Source: CAYRGG01 sp964423745 (GTDB taxonomy: Bacteria > Pseudomonadota > Gammaproteobacteria > Competibacterales > Competibacteraceae). From it: a stretch of DNA of 64,000 nt. How positions within the stretch are numbered: the first letter of the stretch is position 1; each line of letters opens with the position of its first letter. The stretch lies in contig CAYRGG010000011.1 in NCBI GenBank assembly GCA_964423745.1, forward strand, positions 1 through 64,000, given 5' to 3'. The position numbers and the translations under genes were made by a program. Below, one piece after another: positions 54,114 through 63,616 of this stretch. The notes under the pieces were generated by a model. That model searched no databases, had not been told where the DNA came from, and saw nothing but the letters and a program-made list of their open reading frames with translations.

Positions 54114-54514
54114 TCATTAACTCCCGGTTTATCGATGGGCACATCGACCCATTCATCGTTATAAATTCGCACCAAGTCCACAATAGACCAGGGTATAATA
54201 ATGAGCGCCGCTAACGCCCAAGCCACCAAGTAGTAATGCCATCCGCCGCCTGGAATGAAGGTAGCCACCACCACCAGAAAACCGGTAATGGCATAGAATC
54301 GCGTGGCTGCCCGTTGGGTGTAATAACCGACTTTGGGATTAGGATGATGGCGATTTAACGCATATACCAGCATAGAGGCGCCGCACCACAACATAATCAG
54401 GGGAATCACCGTCAAAGAGATAATGTTGCCATAGTGCATTATGGTGGCGGCATTACGGGCCGAAGAGCCGCGAGCGATAGGCCCTAGGGTGGTTTTTTCT
54501 GATCTTTCCAACAT
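54110..54514 (-). CDS. Hypothetical membrane protein leading the biotin operon
   Basis: This 134-residue protein has three or four TM helices (IISLTVIPLIMLWCGASMLV, AITGFLVVVATFIPG, YYLVAWALAALIIIPWSIVD). I do not recognise the family. The ATGA overlap with bioB means it is co-translated with the biotin genes; a role in transport or in an unrelated membrane process cannot be decided. It is divergent to comF, with a 141-bp gap between the starts. Confidence 0.7.
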   Translation of the reverse strand: MLERSEKTTLGPIARGSSARNAATIMHYGNIISLTVIPLIMLWCGASMLVYALNRHHPNPKVGYYTQRAATRFYAITGFLVVVATFIPGGGWHYYLVAWALAALIIIPWSIVDLVRIYNDEWVDVPIDKPGVNE

Positions 54515-54655
54515 GGTGGGATCGTAGACGTGTAATGTTTTCGCAAAGCGGACAACAATAATCCTAACAACACAACTAAGCTGTAGAGTAGAATAGAATA
54601 GAATTCCTTGTCATAGTAACAAGTGGTCCTAGACTGTCAACCAAAAGCTAATCCG

Positions 54656-55381
54656 ATGGTTTACCAATGGATAAAAAAACTACAATTTCAGCTTTTCCCT
54701 GCCATCTGCTTGGTTTGTGGAGCACCTGGCGAAGCGGTTTTAGATCTCTGTGCTGGTTGTCATAGGGAATTGCCGCGGAATAACCATGCTTGTGGCTGTT
54801 GCGGCATACCCCTCTATGGAGATAAGACTCTTGTATGTGGCCAGTGTCAGCAACATCCCCCGCCTTACGAGAGAACACTAACTCCGTTTCTCTATGAACC
54901 ACCCATGGATCATTTAATCCAGTTGCTCAAGTTCCAAGGTCAACTTGCCGCGGCAACCCTGCTGGGTAACTTATTACAAGAGATGCTTACTCAACGCACA
55001 GCACCTTTACCGGAAGCGCTGCTGCCGGTGCCCCTGCATCCAAAACGGTTAGCTGAGCGGGGTTTTAATCAAGCCCTCGAGATTGCTCGTGTGGTGAGTA
55101 AACCCCTAGCGATTCCGATAATAGCCCGCACCGTGCAACGCCACCGTCCCACGCCACCGCAAGTATCCTTAAATGCTAAGGCACGTCGAAGCAATGTGCG
55201 CGGCGCTTTTCGACGCCAGCAACTCATTCAGGCAAAACATGTGGCTATCATCGACGATGTTATCACCACCGGTAGTACCGTGACTGAAATAGCTGGGGTG
55301 CTCAAGAAGGCGGGTGTGGAAGAGATTGAAGTGTGGGCGTTAGCGCGTACGCCGGTGAATGTTATCCCTAAATCAAGTTAA
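54656..55381 (+). CDS. comF: ComF-family phosphoribosyltransferase-like protein
   Basis: The product is about 241 residues from ATG 54656. An N-terminal double zinc finger (ICLVCGAPGEAVLDLCAGC and CGCCGIPLYG with VCGQCQ) precedes a PRTase domain with PVPLHPKRLAERGFNQALEI and the PRPP loop IIDDVITTGSTV near residue 205. ComF proteins assist DNA uptake, probably in single-strand processing. An in-frame GTG 33 bases upstream is an alternative start. Location beside the bio operon is common in gammaproteobacteria. Confidence 0.92.
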   Translation: MVYQWIKKLQFQLFPAICLVCGAPGEAVLDLCAGCHRELPRNNHACGCCGIPLYGDKTLVCGQCQQHPPPYERTLTPFLYEPPMDHLIQLLKFQGQLAAATLLGNLLQEMLTQRTAPLPEALLPVPLHPKRLAERGFNQALEIARVVSKPLAIPIIARTVQRHRPTPPQVSLNAKARRSNVRGAFRRQQLIQAKHVAIIDDVITTGSTVTEIAGVLKKAGVEEIEVWALARTPVNVIPKSS

Positions 55382-55533
55382 TAGACTTACCATATCGCAG
55401 TTTGAAATCTTAAGATTAGATGTTGAGCGCGATTTATGTAAGTTACAGCTCCGGCAACTTCCGTTATCCTCAAATTCAACTTTTGTCCGCTTTTATGAAC
55501 CTATTATCAGAATCTGATTTTCCGTAAATAACG

Positions 55534-56541
55534 ATGCCAAAAAAACTCGTTTTTTGTTTGTTAATCCTACTATTAGGATCCAACGACCTCGCCCAATCTT
55601 GTGAAATTGACCGACCGGTCATGTTTGCAGAGTTGGATTGGGACAGCAACCGCCTGCATACCGCCATCGCCCGCTACATCATTGAGCAGGGTTATGGCTG
55701 TGAAACCGATAGTATTCCGGGCTCCACGATACCATTATTGACAGGTCTAACCCGTGGTGACGTGGATGTAACTATGGAAATATGGAGCAACGTTATTCCA
55801 AAAGTCTGGGCCAAAGCCATAGCTGACAACAAGGTGGTAGAACTAGGTGTTAATTTTCCCGATGCTGTGCAAGGCTGGTATGTGCCTCGCTATTTGCTAG
55901 AAGGGGACGCTCAGCGAGGTATTGAACCACAAGCCCCGGAGTTAAAGTCGGTTTCTGATTTGCCCCGCTACAAAATGTTATTCCGCGACCCCGAAGAACC
56001 TGACAAGGGCCGCTTCTACAACTGCATCTTGGGCTGGCAATGTGAAGTCATCAACACCAAAAAACTGCAAGCCTATGATCTCGATGAGCACTACACCAAT
56101 TTTCGTCCTGGCACAGGAGAAGCTCTGGCAGCCGCTATCGCCTCAGCTTACAAGCGTGGTAAACCGTTTGTCGCTTATTATTGGGAACCCACCTGGGTTA
56201 CTGGCAGCTATGATCTGGTGATGCTTGAAGAACCACCCTATAACGACGCCCAATGGAAAATACTCAACGATGAGGAAAACCCGCAGGTTGCCACCGCCTA
56301 TCCTGAAGTGGGGGTTATTGTGGGTGTCAATCGGGAATTTTATAATGCAGCCCCGCAACTCAATGAATTTTTAAAAAATTACTCAACCACCAGCCGTTTA
56401 ATCAGCGAATTGTTGGCCTACATGGAAGTCAACAACGCCAGCGAACAGGAAGCAGCCGAGCATTTTCTTAAAACCAAACCCACTCTCTGGACCACCTGGG
56501 TGCCTGCAGCCATAGCCGCTCGGGTTAAAGCATCCCTTTGA
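55534..56541 (+). CDS. Betaine/choline-type ABC transporter substrate-binding protein
   Basis: This 335-residue protein has a signal peptide (LVFCLLILLLGSNDLAQS). The OpuAC/ProX domain starts CEIDRPVMFAELDWDSNRLH and has PLLTGLTRGDVDVTMEIWSN and YYWEPTWVTGSYDLVMLEEP; Trp and Tyr residues would form the cage for a quaternary amine. It is periplasmic. The permease follows 56 bases later. The exact ligand (glycine betaine, choline or proline betaine) is not determined. Confidence 0.88.
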   Translation: MPKKLVFCLLILLLGSNDLAQSCEIDRPVMFAELDWDSNRLHTAIARYIIEQGYGCETDSIPGSTIPLLTGLTRGDVDVTMEIWSNVIPKVWAKAIADNKVVELGVNFPDAVQGWYVPRYLLEGDAQRGIEPQAPELKSVSDLPRYKMLFRDPEEPDKGRFYNCILGWQCEVINTKKLQAYDLDEHYTNFRPGTGEALAAAIASAYKRGKPFVAYYWEPTWVTGSYDLVMLEEPPYNDAQWKILNDEENPQVATAYPEVGVIVGVNREFYNAAPQLNEFLKNYSTTSRLISELLAYMEVNNASEQEAAEHFLKTKPTLWTTWVPAAIAARVKASL

Positions 56542-56597
56542 CTTTGCACCTTCCGTGACCATCCCATCAGATTTCACTTTTTCAGTGGAGATAGACC

Positions 56598-57590
56598 ATG
56601 TTCCCCGACTCTTTGACGATCCCCTTGGCTGACTGGGTTAATCTGGGTGTCGATTGGATTGTGGTCAATTATGGGGACTTCTTTGAATCAGTGGCCAATG
56701 CCGTCTTGCTGGTGTTGGTGCAACTGGAACAATTGCTACGGAGCCTTCCCTGGTGGTCAGTGGTCATCGCGGTCACCTTGATCGGCTGGCATGCTCGCCA
56801 ACCCTCGGGGAGACTCACGGCCATGGGTCGTTATAGTTGGCAGAGTATTCGTCAACCTGGCACATGGTCACACTTAAAAAGTATAGCGGTTTGGTGGTCG
56901 CTGTTTGTTAACCTGCTGGGCGGTTTGTGGCGTATTCTGCGTCATCCAGGCTTGGGGTGCGGTTTAGCCCTGGTAATGATCGCCATTGGCGTTTTAGGAC
57001 TGTGGGATAAAGCCATGCAGACCCTGGCGTTAATGCTGGTGGCCACCTCTATCTCAGTGGTGGTCGGTATCCCCGTGGGTATTATTATGTCTCGCAGCAA
57101 TCGGTTTCGAGCTGGTTTATTACCTCTCCTAGACGCCATGCAAACCATGCCCAGCTTTGTTTACTTGATTCCGGCTCTTTTGTTGTTTGGTCTGGGTAAA
57201 GTCCCGGCCATTTTTGCCACAGTGATTTACGCCGTCGTCCCAGTGATTCGTTTGACGGACTTAGGTATCCGCTTGGTAGACAAAGAAGTTGTCGAAGCTT
57301 CCCAGGCGTTTGGCGCTACCCCCCGGCAACAATTGTTTGGCGTGTATTTACCCCTAGCGCTACCCACCATCATGGCTGGCGTCAATCAGACCACTATGTT
57401 GGCCTTGTCCATGGTGGTGGTGGCCTCCATGATCGGAGCTCGTGGTTTGGGTGAAGAAGTATTGTTGGGCATTCAGCGTCTCGATGTAGGACGGGGGGCG
57501 GCGGCAGGACTCGCCATTGTGTTTCTTGCCATTGTCATGGACCGCATTACGCAATCTTATGGAAAACGCTCTGCCCATCACCGCAACTAG
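56598..57590 (+). CDS. Betaine/choline-type ABC transporter permease (ProW-like)
   Basis: This 330-residue membrane protein has an amphipathic N-terminal region, then TM helices and the BPD_transp_1 domain with LMLVATSISVVVGIPVGIIM, QTMPSFVYLIPALLLFGLGK and the EAA loop VVEASQAFGATPRQQLFGVY. It should pair with the preceding binding protein. No ATPase gene follows; the next gene is an aspartyl protease. The energising subunit must be encoded elsewhere or be shared. Confidence 0.9.
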   Translation: MFPDSLTIPLADWVNLGVDWIVVNYGDFFESVANAVLLVLVQLEQLLRSLPWWSVVIAVTLIGWHARQPSGRLTAMGRYSWQSIRQPGTWSHLKSIAVWWSLFVNLLGGLWRILRHPGLGCGLALVMIAIGVLGLWDKAMQTLALMLVATSISVVVGIPVGIIMSRSNRFRAGLLPLLDAMQTMPSFVYLIPALLLFGLGKVPAIFATVIYAVVPVIRLTDLGIRLVDKEVVEASQAFGATPRQQLFGVYLPLALPTIMAGVNQTTMLALSMVVVASMIGARGLGEEVLLGIQRLDVGRGAAAGLAIVFLAIVMDRITQSYGKRSAHHRN

Positions 57591-57665
57591 TCTGCCAGTT
57601 ACTGAAATTGGCAACCATCATTGGCCAATAAGTTGTTTTTTAATTGTTACTTTAAATAGGTTGGA

Positions 57666-58454
57666 TTGCAAATAGTGTTTTCAAAGTCCTTGGTTTATAC
57701 CATTGCCATCCTAGCGCTGCTGTTTGCTTTCCTGTCTCATGCGGACAGCAACTTAGTGACTTATCGAGATGGACGGCTCACGGTTAAATTTGTTAACTCA
57801 CAGTTGATAGATGCTATGGCGGAAATAACTCGAGAAACAGGCATCCCCTTTTCTATTCCGGCATCGTTGGAGAGCAGCGTCGTCACCCAGCATTTTACCG
57901 ATGTACCTCTGACAACCGCAATTGAGCGTCTTTTAGGAGGTTACAACTACATCATTTCTTATGATAATCATTCAGGGACAAGGGAAAGTCCCCTGGAACG
58001 TGTCATCCTGTTAGACCGTTCCCGACAACCGCCCCCTGTACCACCTAAAGCGGATTTAGAACCCGTTTTAAATGCTCAACAATCTGATTTAGAAGTTATT
58101 CTAAATCGGCAATCCTCTGGACATTATGTGGCCACAGGGACGATTAACGACTATCCCATAAAATTTCTTATCGATACCGGCGCCACTTTGGTCACGATTC
58201 CCGGAGAACTGGCCGACCGTGTAGGGCTAGTGTATGGTTCAACAAAAACCGTTAGTACCGCCAACGGTCAAGGGCGCGGTTACACCACCACCCTGGACAG
58301 GGTTGAGATAGAAGGCATCCTGCTGCACCAGGTAAAAGCAATCATTCTTCCTGACATGGGCGAGGTAGAACAGGTGCTTCTGGGAATGAGTTTTCTCGCA
58401 GCATTTGAGCTGGTACAGAAAAACGATACTTTGACGATTCGGCAGCAGCGCTAG
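57666..58454 (+). CDS. Exported retropepsin-like aspartyl protease with N-terminal STN-like domain
   Basis: This 262-residue protein has a signal peptide (LVYTIAILALLFAFLSHADS) and a ~55-residue domain resembling secretin/TonB N-termini (LIDAMAEITRETGIPFSIPA, then PLTTAIERLLGGYNYI). A retropepsin-type domain follows, with NDYPIKFLIDTGATLVTIPG (catalytic DTGA near residue 175) and EQVLLGMSFL. Such proteins act as periplasmic dimers. The start is TTG 57666 or GTG 57675. The stop TAG lies in the CTAG end of a repeat element. Confidence 0.8.
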   Translation: MQIVFSKSLVYTIAILALLFAFLSHADSNLVTYRDGRLTVKFVNSQLIDAMAEITRETGIPFSIPASLESSVVTQHFTDVPLTTAIERLLGGYNYIISYDNHSGTRESPLERVILLDRSRQPPPVPPKADLEPVLNAQQSDLEVILNRQSSGHYVATGTINDYPIKFLIDTGATLVTIPGELADRVGLVYGSTKTVSTANGQGRGYTTTLDRVEIEGILLHQVKAIILPDMGEVEQVLLGMSFLAAFELVQKNDTLTIRQQR

Positions 58455-58577
58455 CGCGTTTTCGCTTTGACGGTAGACAAGGCAGCCGAGGCGAGGGGCG
58501 CGGAGTGTACACACAGTACATGAGCACGTCGAGACCGAAGGCTAACGACGTATATAGTCGAATGGAAAATGCGCTAA
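58451..58577. mobile_element. Miniature terminal-inverted-repeat element, copy B (127 bp)
   Basis: It begins CTAGCGCGTTTTCGC and ends GAAAATGCGCTAA, an inverted repeat of about 13 bp with one mismatch. The body matches the copy at 17698-17825 along its length (AAGGCAGCCGAGGCGAGG, GGAGTGTACA, AGTACATGAGCACG, GAGACCGAAGGCTAACG). It lies between two convergent genes: the protease stop TAG is in the left end, and the stop TAG of fadH (complement of CTA at 58574-58576) is in the right end. It is non-coding and may also fold as a terminator. Confidence 0.8.
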
Positions 58578-60595
58578 ATGATGGCTGCCAGTCGGCAACC
58601 TTGATCGATAGCACGTTTAGCATCCAACTCCGCCGCTTTATCAGCCCCCCCGATCAGATGTACGCTGACACCTTGCGCTTTTAATGGCGACTCTAAATCC
58701 CGGCGGGGTTGTTGCCCGGTGCAAATCACCACATTATCCACCGCCAAAACCTGCGGTTTTCCCTCAACCGTAATATGTAAACCCTGATCATCGATAGCCT
58801 GATAGGTAACCCCAGGCAGCATTTCCACCTGTTTGTGTTGCAACGAACTACGATGAATCCAACCCGTCGTTTTACCCAAGTTTTTCCCCAACCTCGTGGT
58901 TTTACGCTGCAGCAAATACAGGTTACGTGATGGCGGGGGTATTTCAGGAGCAATCATGCCACCACGTACCCCTAAGGACATATCCACACCCCATTCCTTA
59001 AAAAAGGCTTTCTTATCTAAACTTGGATTTATTCCATCGTGGGCTAGAAACTCGGCCACATCAAAACCGATACCACCGGCGCCAACGATGGCGACGGATT
59101 GACCCACCGGTTTTTGATGGAGCAATACATCTACGTAAGATAACGTTTTTGGATGATCAAGACCGGCAATGGACGGCTGCCGAGGCGTCACGCCAGTAGC
59201 GAGCACCACTTCATCGTAACCCGCCTCGATCAGCTCAGGCGCGTCCACGTAACGCTGCAACTGCGTTTGTACACCGGTGAGTTCTATTTGACGTTGAAAG
59301 TAGCGCAGGGTCTCGGTAAATTCTTCCTTGCCCGGAATCCGTTTAGCCATATTGAATTGACCGCCGATCTCGGCAGCCCCATCGAATAGGATAACCTCAT
59401 GCCCCCGTTGAGCCGCTGCAGTGGCAAAGGCCAAACCGGCGGGTCCGGCACCCACCACCGCGATGCGCTTTTTACGACTCGTGGGTGCATAGTTCAACTC
59501 TGTTTCATGGCAAGCGCGGGGATTAACTAAGCAACTAGCCCGTTTTTTTACAAAAACATGGTCTAAACAGGCCTGGTTACAGGCAATACAGGTGTTTATC
59601 TCATCCTCGCGACCTTCTTGCGCTTTGCGCACGAACTCAGGGTCCGCTAAAAATGGCCGCGCCATGGAGACCATATCGGCATCTCCGTTGGCCAGTATAG
59701 CGTCTGCCACATGGGGCATATTGATACGGTTGGTAGTGACGAGCGGGAGCTTGACTTGCCCTTTCAATTTGCGGGTGACCCAACTAAAACCTCCCCGGGG
59801 TACCATGGTGCCGATGGTGGGAATCCGCGCCTCATGCCAACCAATGCCAGTATTGATAATAGTGGCGCCAGCGCCTTCAATGGCTTTGGCTAGAGCGGCG
59901 ATCTCGTCCCAGGCGCTGCCATCCTGCACTAGGTCTAACATGGACAAACGATAGATGATAATAAAATCGGGACCCACCGTCTCACGGATACGGCGCACGA
60001 TCTCCACCGGTAAGCGCATGCGATTCTCAAAACCGCCGCCCCATTGATCTGTACGATGATTGGTATGGTTGACCAAAAATTGGTTGATAAAATAGCCCTC
60101 AGACCCCATCACCTCAACGCCGTCATAACCCGCTTCTTGGGCTAAACGGGCACAGCGTACAAACGCTGCGATTTGTCGTTCCACACCTCGGCTACTTAAA
60201 GCACGCGGGGTAAACAGGGAAATAGGGGATTTAATCTTGGATGGAGCCACCACAAAAGGGTGATAGCCGTAGCGACCGGCATGCAGAATTTGCATACAAA
60301 TCTTGCCGCCTTCTTGATGCACCGCTTGCGCCACCAGGCGATGCCGACCCACTTCCCAGGGCCGATTGAGCTTTCCGGCCAAGGGAGCCACCCAACCGGC
60401 CACATTAGGGGCAATACCACCCGTAACGATTAGACCAACTCCGCCCCGGGCGCGCTCAGCAAAGTAGGCGGCGAGTTTCTCATAATCTTTACGTCGATCC
60501 TCTAGTCCTGTGTGCATGGAACCCATCAACACGCGATTGCTAAGGGTTGTAAAACCAAGATCCAATGGCGCAAGAAGATGAGGATAGTGAGTCAT
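58574..60595 (-). CDS. fadH: 2,4-Dienoyl-CoA reductase (NADPH)
   Basis: The product is 673 residues from ATG 60595 (MTHYPHLLAPLDLGFTTLSN), like E. coli FadH (672). The N-terminal FMN barrel contains MGSMHTGLEDRRKDY and GYDGVEVMGSEGYFINQFLV. The 4Fe-4S motif CIACNQACLDHVFVKKRASC lies near 340. The C-terminal FAD/NADPH domains have VVGAGPAGLAFATAAAQRG and VAIVGAGGIGFDVAEF. It reduces dienoyl-CoA in unsaturated fatty acid oxidation. An ATG 45 bases upstream is less likely. The stop lies in the repeat element. Confidence 0.95.
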   Translation of the reverse strand: MTHYPHLLAPLDLGFTTLSNRVLMGSMHTGLEDRRKDYEKLAAYFAERARGGVGLIVTGGIAPNVAGWVAPLAGKLNRPWEVGRHRLVAQAVHQEGGKICMQILHAGRYGYHPFVVAPSKIKSPISLFTPRALSSRGVERQIAAFVRCARLAQEAGYDGVEVMGSEGYFINQFLVNHTNHRTDQWGGGFENRMRLPVEIVRRIRETVGPDFIIIYRLSMLDLVQDGSAWDEIAALAKAIEGAGATIINTGIGWHEARIPTIGTMVPRGGFSWVTRKLKGQVKLPLVTTNRINMPHVADAILANGDADMVSMARPFLADPEFVRKAQEGREDEINTCIACNQACLDHVFVKKRASCLVNPRACHETELNYAPTSRKKRIAVVGAGPAGLAFATAAAQRGHEVILFDGAAEIGGQFNMAKRIPGKEEFTETLRYFQRQIELTGVQTQLQRYVDAPELIEAGYDEVVLATGVTPRQPSIAGLDHPKTLSYVDVLLHQKPVGQSVAIVGAGGIGFDVAEFLAHDGINPSLDKKAFFKEWGVDMSLGVRGGMIAPEIPPPSRNLYLLQRKTTRLGKNLGKTTGWIHRSSLQHKQVEMLPGVTYQAIDDQGLHITVEGKPQVLAVDNVVICTGQQPRRDLESPLKAQGVSVHLIGGADKAAELDAKRAIDQGCRLAAII

Positions 60596-60683
60596 AGAAA
60601 ACACCCAACGGTTATCAGATATGATAGATTCATGAAACAATGCCTGCTCGGCGCAAATCCAAGTAGCGTTTACTTGGATTGGA

Positions 60684-61256
60684 TTATGGTGTAGGTGAAC
60701 TTAGTTGAAGGTTGCCCGCGTAGTCAATAATGGCGTCGAGGGAAAAAATGCGTTCGCCGGAAAAGTGTTTATTCCAAGGCCGGTCCATGAGGAGAGAAAG
60801 GATACCTTTGGCATGATAACGGGTAATATTGTCAGGGTGGTCATCCACAGCCATGACTACGTCTTGCAATTGCGTAAACACCTCAAGTTTGTTACCCCCC
60901 AATGGCACTACATGGAGATGGTCATAAGAAATGTTCTGAGACTGTAGCCAAGTACGAGTAATGGCTGTTGCTTGGGGGTGCCAACCGCGAGCCGTGACAA
61001 TAGCCACCTCAAACCCCAAACGGCGCAGTGCATGAGTGATCTTTCCAGCGCCGGGTTCAGGCTGACACTGTTCCAACACTTGGGCGTCAATTAAAATTTT
61101 ATCTAAGTGGTTCTCAACCAGACGGTAATGCTGCCTCAAGTCGTAATGGGTCCAGTGTTGCCAATGCAAATCCACACCGGTTGCCGACGTTAGGATTTGA
61201 TAAAGGGATTCCCGTAGATTGGCCAACACATCATCCAAATCTAACACAATGGTCAT
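60684..61256 (-). CDS. HAD-superfamily phosphatase (deoxyribonucleotidase-like)
   Basis: This 190-residue HAD protein has motif I VLDLDDVLANLRES at the N-terminus, motif II VTARGW near residue 96, and motif IV VVMAVDDHPDNITRYHAKGI near 140. The length and DLDDVL start resemble 5'(3')-deoxyribonucleotidase or phage-type HAD hydrolases; the substrate is unknown. It lies 88 bases upstream of the fadH start on the same strand. Confidence 0.8.
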   Translation of the reverse strand: MTIVLDLDDVLANLRESLYQILTSATGVDLHWQHWTHYDLRQHYRLVENHLDKILIDAQVLEQCQPEPGAGKITHALRRLGFEVAIVTARGWHPQATAITRTWLQSQNISYDHLHVVPLGGNKLEVFTQLQDVVMAVDDHPDNITRYHAKGILSLLMDRPWNKHFSGERIFSLDAIIDYAGNLQLSSPTP

Positions 61257-61435
61257 AACAGGTTTTCTCAGCCGCCATAAACAAGAAGCGTATAAAATCG
61301 TTTTGCTGGCATTAGAGCACAGTTTATCCGAGGGGTTCTACCGGTAATCATGGCATTGAGCAACTCGACACCCGGCTAGGCTATGCTAAAGTGTTAGCAG
61401 ACATTCAAATTTTTGCTTAGCAAATCGCTAACCCT

Positions 61436-63205
61436 ATGCCTTGGCAAACTATCAAGAAACCACCGGAACGCCAATCAGCGGCTAACTTATCCGATTATGA
61501 AGACTATTCGGTGGGCTTTTCATTAAACCAAGTCCGCCAAGAACTCGACGGACTACCGGACAACCAGGGCTTAAATATCGCTTTTGAGGCCGTAGACCGT
61601 CATGCGGTAGACTCACAGGGTCATCGGTTAGCGCTGCGCTGGCTAGGCAAATCTAACCAAGTGCGCGACTATAGCTACCTGGACCTAGCGCAACTCAGTA
61701 ATCAATTTGCTAATGTCCTTAAACAGTTGCACATAGCTAAAGGAGATTGCGTAGTTACCCTTTTAGGGCGTGTGCCAGAGCTTTACATAGCCGTTTTGGG
61801 CACATTAAAAAACGCTTCGGTGTTATGTCCATTATTTTCCGCATTCGGCCCAGAACCTCTCGCAGCGCGTTTAACGCTGAGCGAAGCAAAGATTTTAGTC
61901 ACCACCGACACCCTTTACCAGCGTCGCAAACTAGCAGATCTACGAGGGTCCCTTCCTCATCTACAGCATGTGCTGCTGATCGCCGATAACAGCAAAGAGG
62001 CAGCGCTACCACCCGACACCCTGAATCTGCAGACGCTTCTATCAGAAGCCGATTCACAGTTTACTATTCCACCCAGCGATCCCGAGGATGCGGCTCTACT
62101 CCACTTCACCAGCGGCACCACGGGGAAACCCAAGGGCGTACTGCATGTCCACGGCGCTGTGCTAAGCCATTACTTAACGGGTAAATTGGTATTAGATCTT
62201 AAGCCCAGCGATATCTTTTGGTGCACAGCCGATCCTGGTTGGGTCACGGGTGTTTCCTACGGAATCATTGCACCCTTCGTCACTGGCGTCACCAATCTGG
62301 TGGACGAGGCTGAATTTAACCCGGAACGTTGGTATCAAATTTTACAAAACCAACAGGTCAATGTTTGGTATACCGCGCCCACGGCGATCCGTATGTTGAT
62401 GAAATCCGGTAGCGAACTGGCGCGCCGTTATGATTTAAGTCACCTTCGGGTATTGGGGAGCGCTGGTGAACCTCTTAACCCAGAAGCCGTCTTATGGAGT
62501 CAGGAGACCTTCGCTACCCCTTTTCACGATACTTGGTGGCAAACGGAAACCGGCAGTATCATGATTGCCAACTTTCCTAGCCTCGACGTTAAACCCGGCG
62601 CTATGGGTCGACCTATGCCTGGCGTTGAGGCGGCCATCGTGCAACGTACTCGGCTTGGCGGCATTACACCTGTCAATCAGCCCGATCAAGTCGGCGAACT
62701 CGCCTTGCGCGTGGGATGGCCTTCGCAATTTCGCGCCTATCTGCACGAGGATTTACGTTACCGGCAATGTTTCGCTGACGGCTATTATCTTACCGGTGAT
62801 TTAGTACGCTGCGATGGCGATGGCTATTTCTGGTTTGTGGGACGCGCCGATGATGTTATCAACTCGGCCGGCCATTTAATTAGCCCCTTCGAGGTGGAAA
62901 GTGTGTTGATGAGTCATCCAGGCGTCGCTGAAGCAGGGGTTATCGGCAAACCAGACCCCATTGCCATGGAGGTCGTCAAAGCCTTTGTCAGTTTAAAAGC
63001 CGGTTATAAGCCCAGCGATTCCCTTAACCGTGAGCTATTGGGGCTTGCCCGGCAACATTTAGGCGCTGCGGTGGCGCCTCGCGAGATCGATTTTCAAGAC
63101 AATCTACCTAAAACCCGCAGTGGTAAAATTCTACGTCGACTGCTTAAAGCCAGGGAACTCGGTTTACCGGAAGGAGATCTCTCTACTTTGGAAGAAAATC
63201 AATAG
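61436..63205 (+). CDS. acsA: Acetyl-CoA synthetase-like AMP-forming ligase
   Basis: This 589-residue ANL ligase has P-loop LHFTSGTTGKPKGVLHVHGA near residue 225, DIFWCTADPGWVTGVSYGII, DTWWQTETGSIMIANFP near 370, YLTGDLVRCDGDGYFWFVGR and the acetylation-type Lys in LPKTRSGKILRRLL. The DxWWQTETG block is specific to acetyl/propionyl-CoA synthetases. At 589 residues it is shorter than Acs (~650) and resembles the Bacillus AcsA form. It converts acetate to acetyl-CoA. Confidence 0.9.
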   Translation: MPWQTIKKPPERQSAANLSDYEDYSVGFSLNQVRQELDGLPDNQGLNIAFEAVDRHAVDSQGHRLALRWLGKSNQVRDYSYLDLAQLSNQFANVLKQLHIAKGDCVVTLLGRVPELYIAVLGTLKNASVLCPLFSAFGPEPLAARLTLSEAKILVTTDTLYQRRKLADLRGSLPHLQHVLLIADNSKEAALPPDTLNLQTLLSEADSQFTIPPSDPEDAALLHFTSGTTGKPKGVLHVHGAVLSHYLTGKLVLDLKPSDIFWCTADPGWVTGVSYGIIAPFVTGVTNLVDEAEFNPERWYQILQNQQVNVWYTAPTAIRMLMKSGSELARRYDLSHLRVLGSAGEPLNPEAVLWSQETFATPFHDTWWQTETGSIMIANFPSLDVKPGAMGRPMPGVEAAIVQRTRLGGITPVNQPDQVGELALRVGWPSQFRAYLHEDLRYRQCFADGYYLTGDLVRCDGDGYFWFVGRADDVINSAGHLISPFEVESVLMSHPGVAEAGVIGKPDPIAMEVVKAFVSLKAGYKPSDSLNRELLGLARQHLGAAVAPREIDFQDNLPKTRSGKILRRLLKARELGLPEGDLSTLEENQ

Positions 63206-63616
63206 TGTTTTCATGACCAGGTAGACTCCTCTCGCAATTTGTTAGGAGCAGATTGGTTTTTCGACATTGTCGCTTTCACAAAGTGATGATGAATGTCATA
63301 CTAGACTTCGACTAAACTTCATAAACATAGAGTGTGGGCGAACAGTGCAAGTCTACTTACTTGCAAATCAAGGAAACTTATTTATAAATAATGAGTCATA
63401 AAATGGATAAATTTTTACTCCTCTTAAATCCTAATTCTTATACCTATAAAACTGGCTCTAGTTTTTTTTACGAATTTAGCCTGGTTTAAAGCGTAAACAA
63501 ACAATGATTAATGCGTACTTTGGCGCAAGAACTTGAACAATAGTTGCTGCGCCCGCATTAACCTATATTAATAAATGCTTTTTTTCGACTTTTTAACCTT
63601 AATTAATTTAACCACT
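63206..63616. other. Intergenic region upstream of the sigma-factor gene
   Basis: A weak hairpin (CTCCT...AGGAG, 63230-63248, then GGTTTTT) may end the acsA transcript. The rest is AT-rich, with no clear -10/-35 pair that I would defend, and no small gene. Confidence 0.4.

Noticed and set aside
54600..54656. Possible BirA operator before the biotin operon
   Set aside because: A CTTGT-N7-ACAAG repeat (54607-54623) and a lone GTCAACC-like half-site are present, but not the paired TTGT-AACC / GGTT-ACAA arms with the right spacing.
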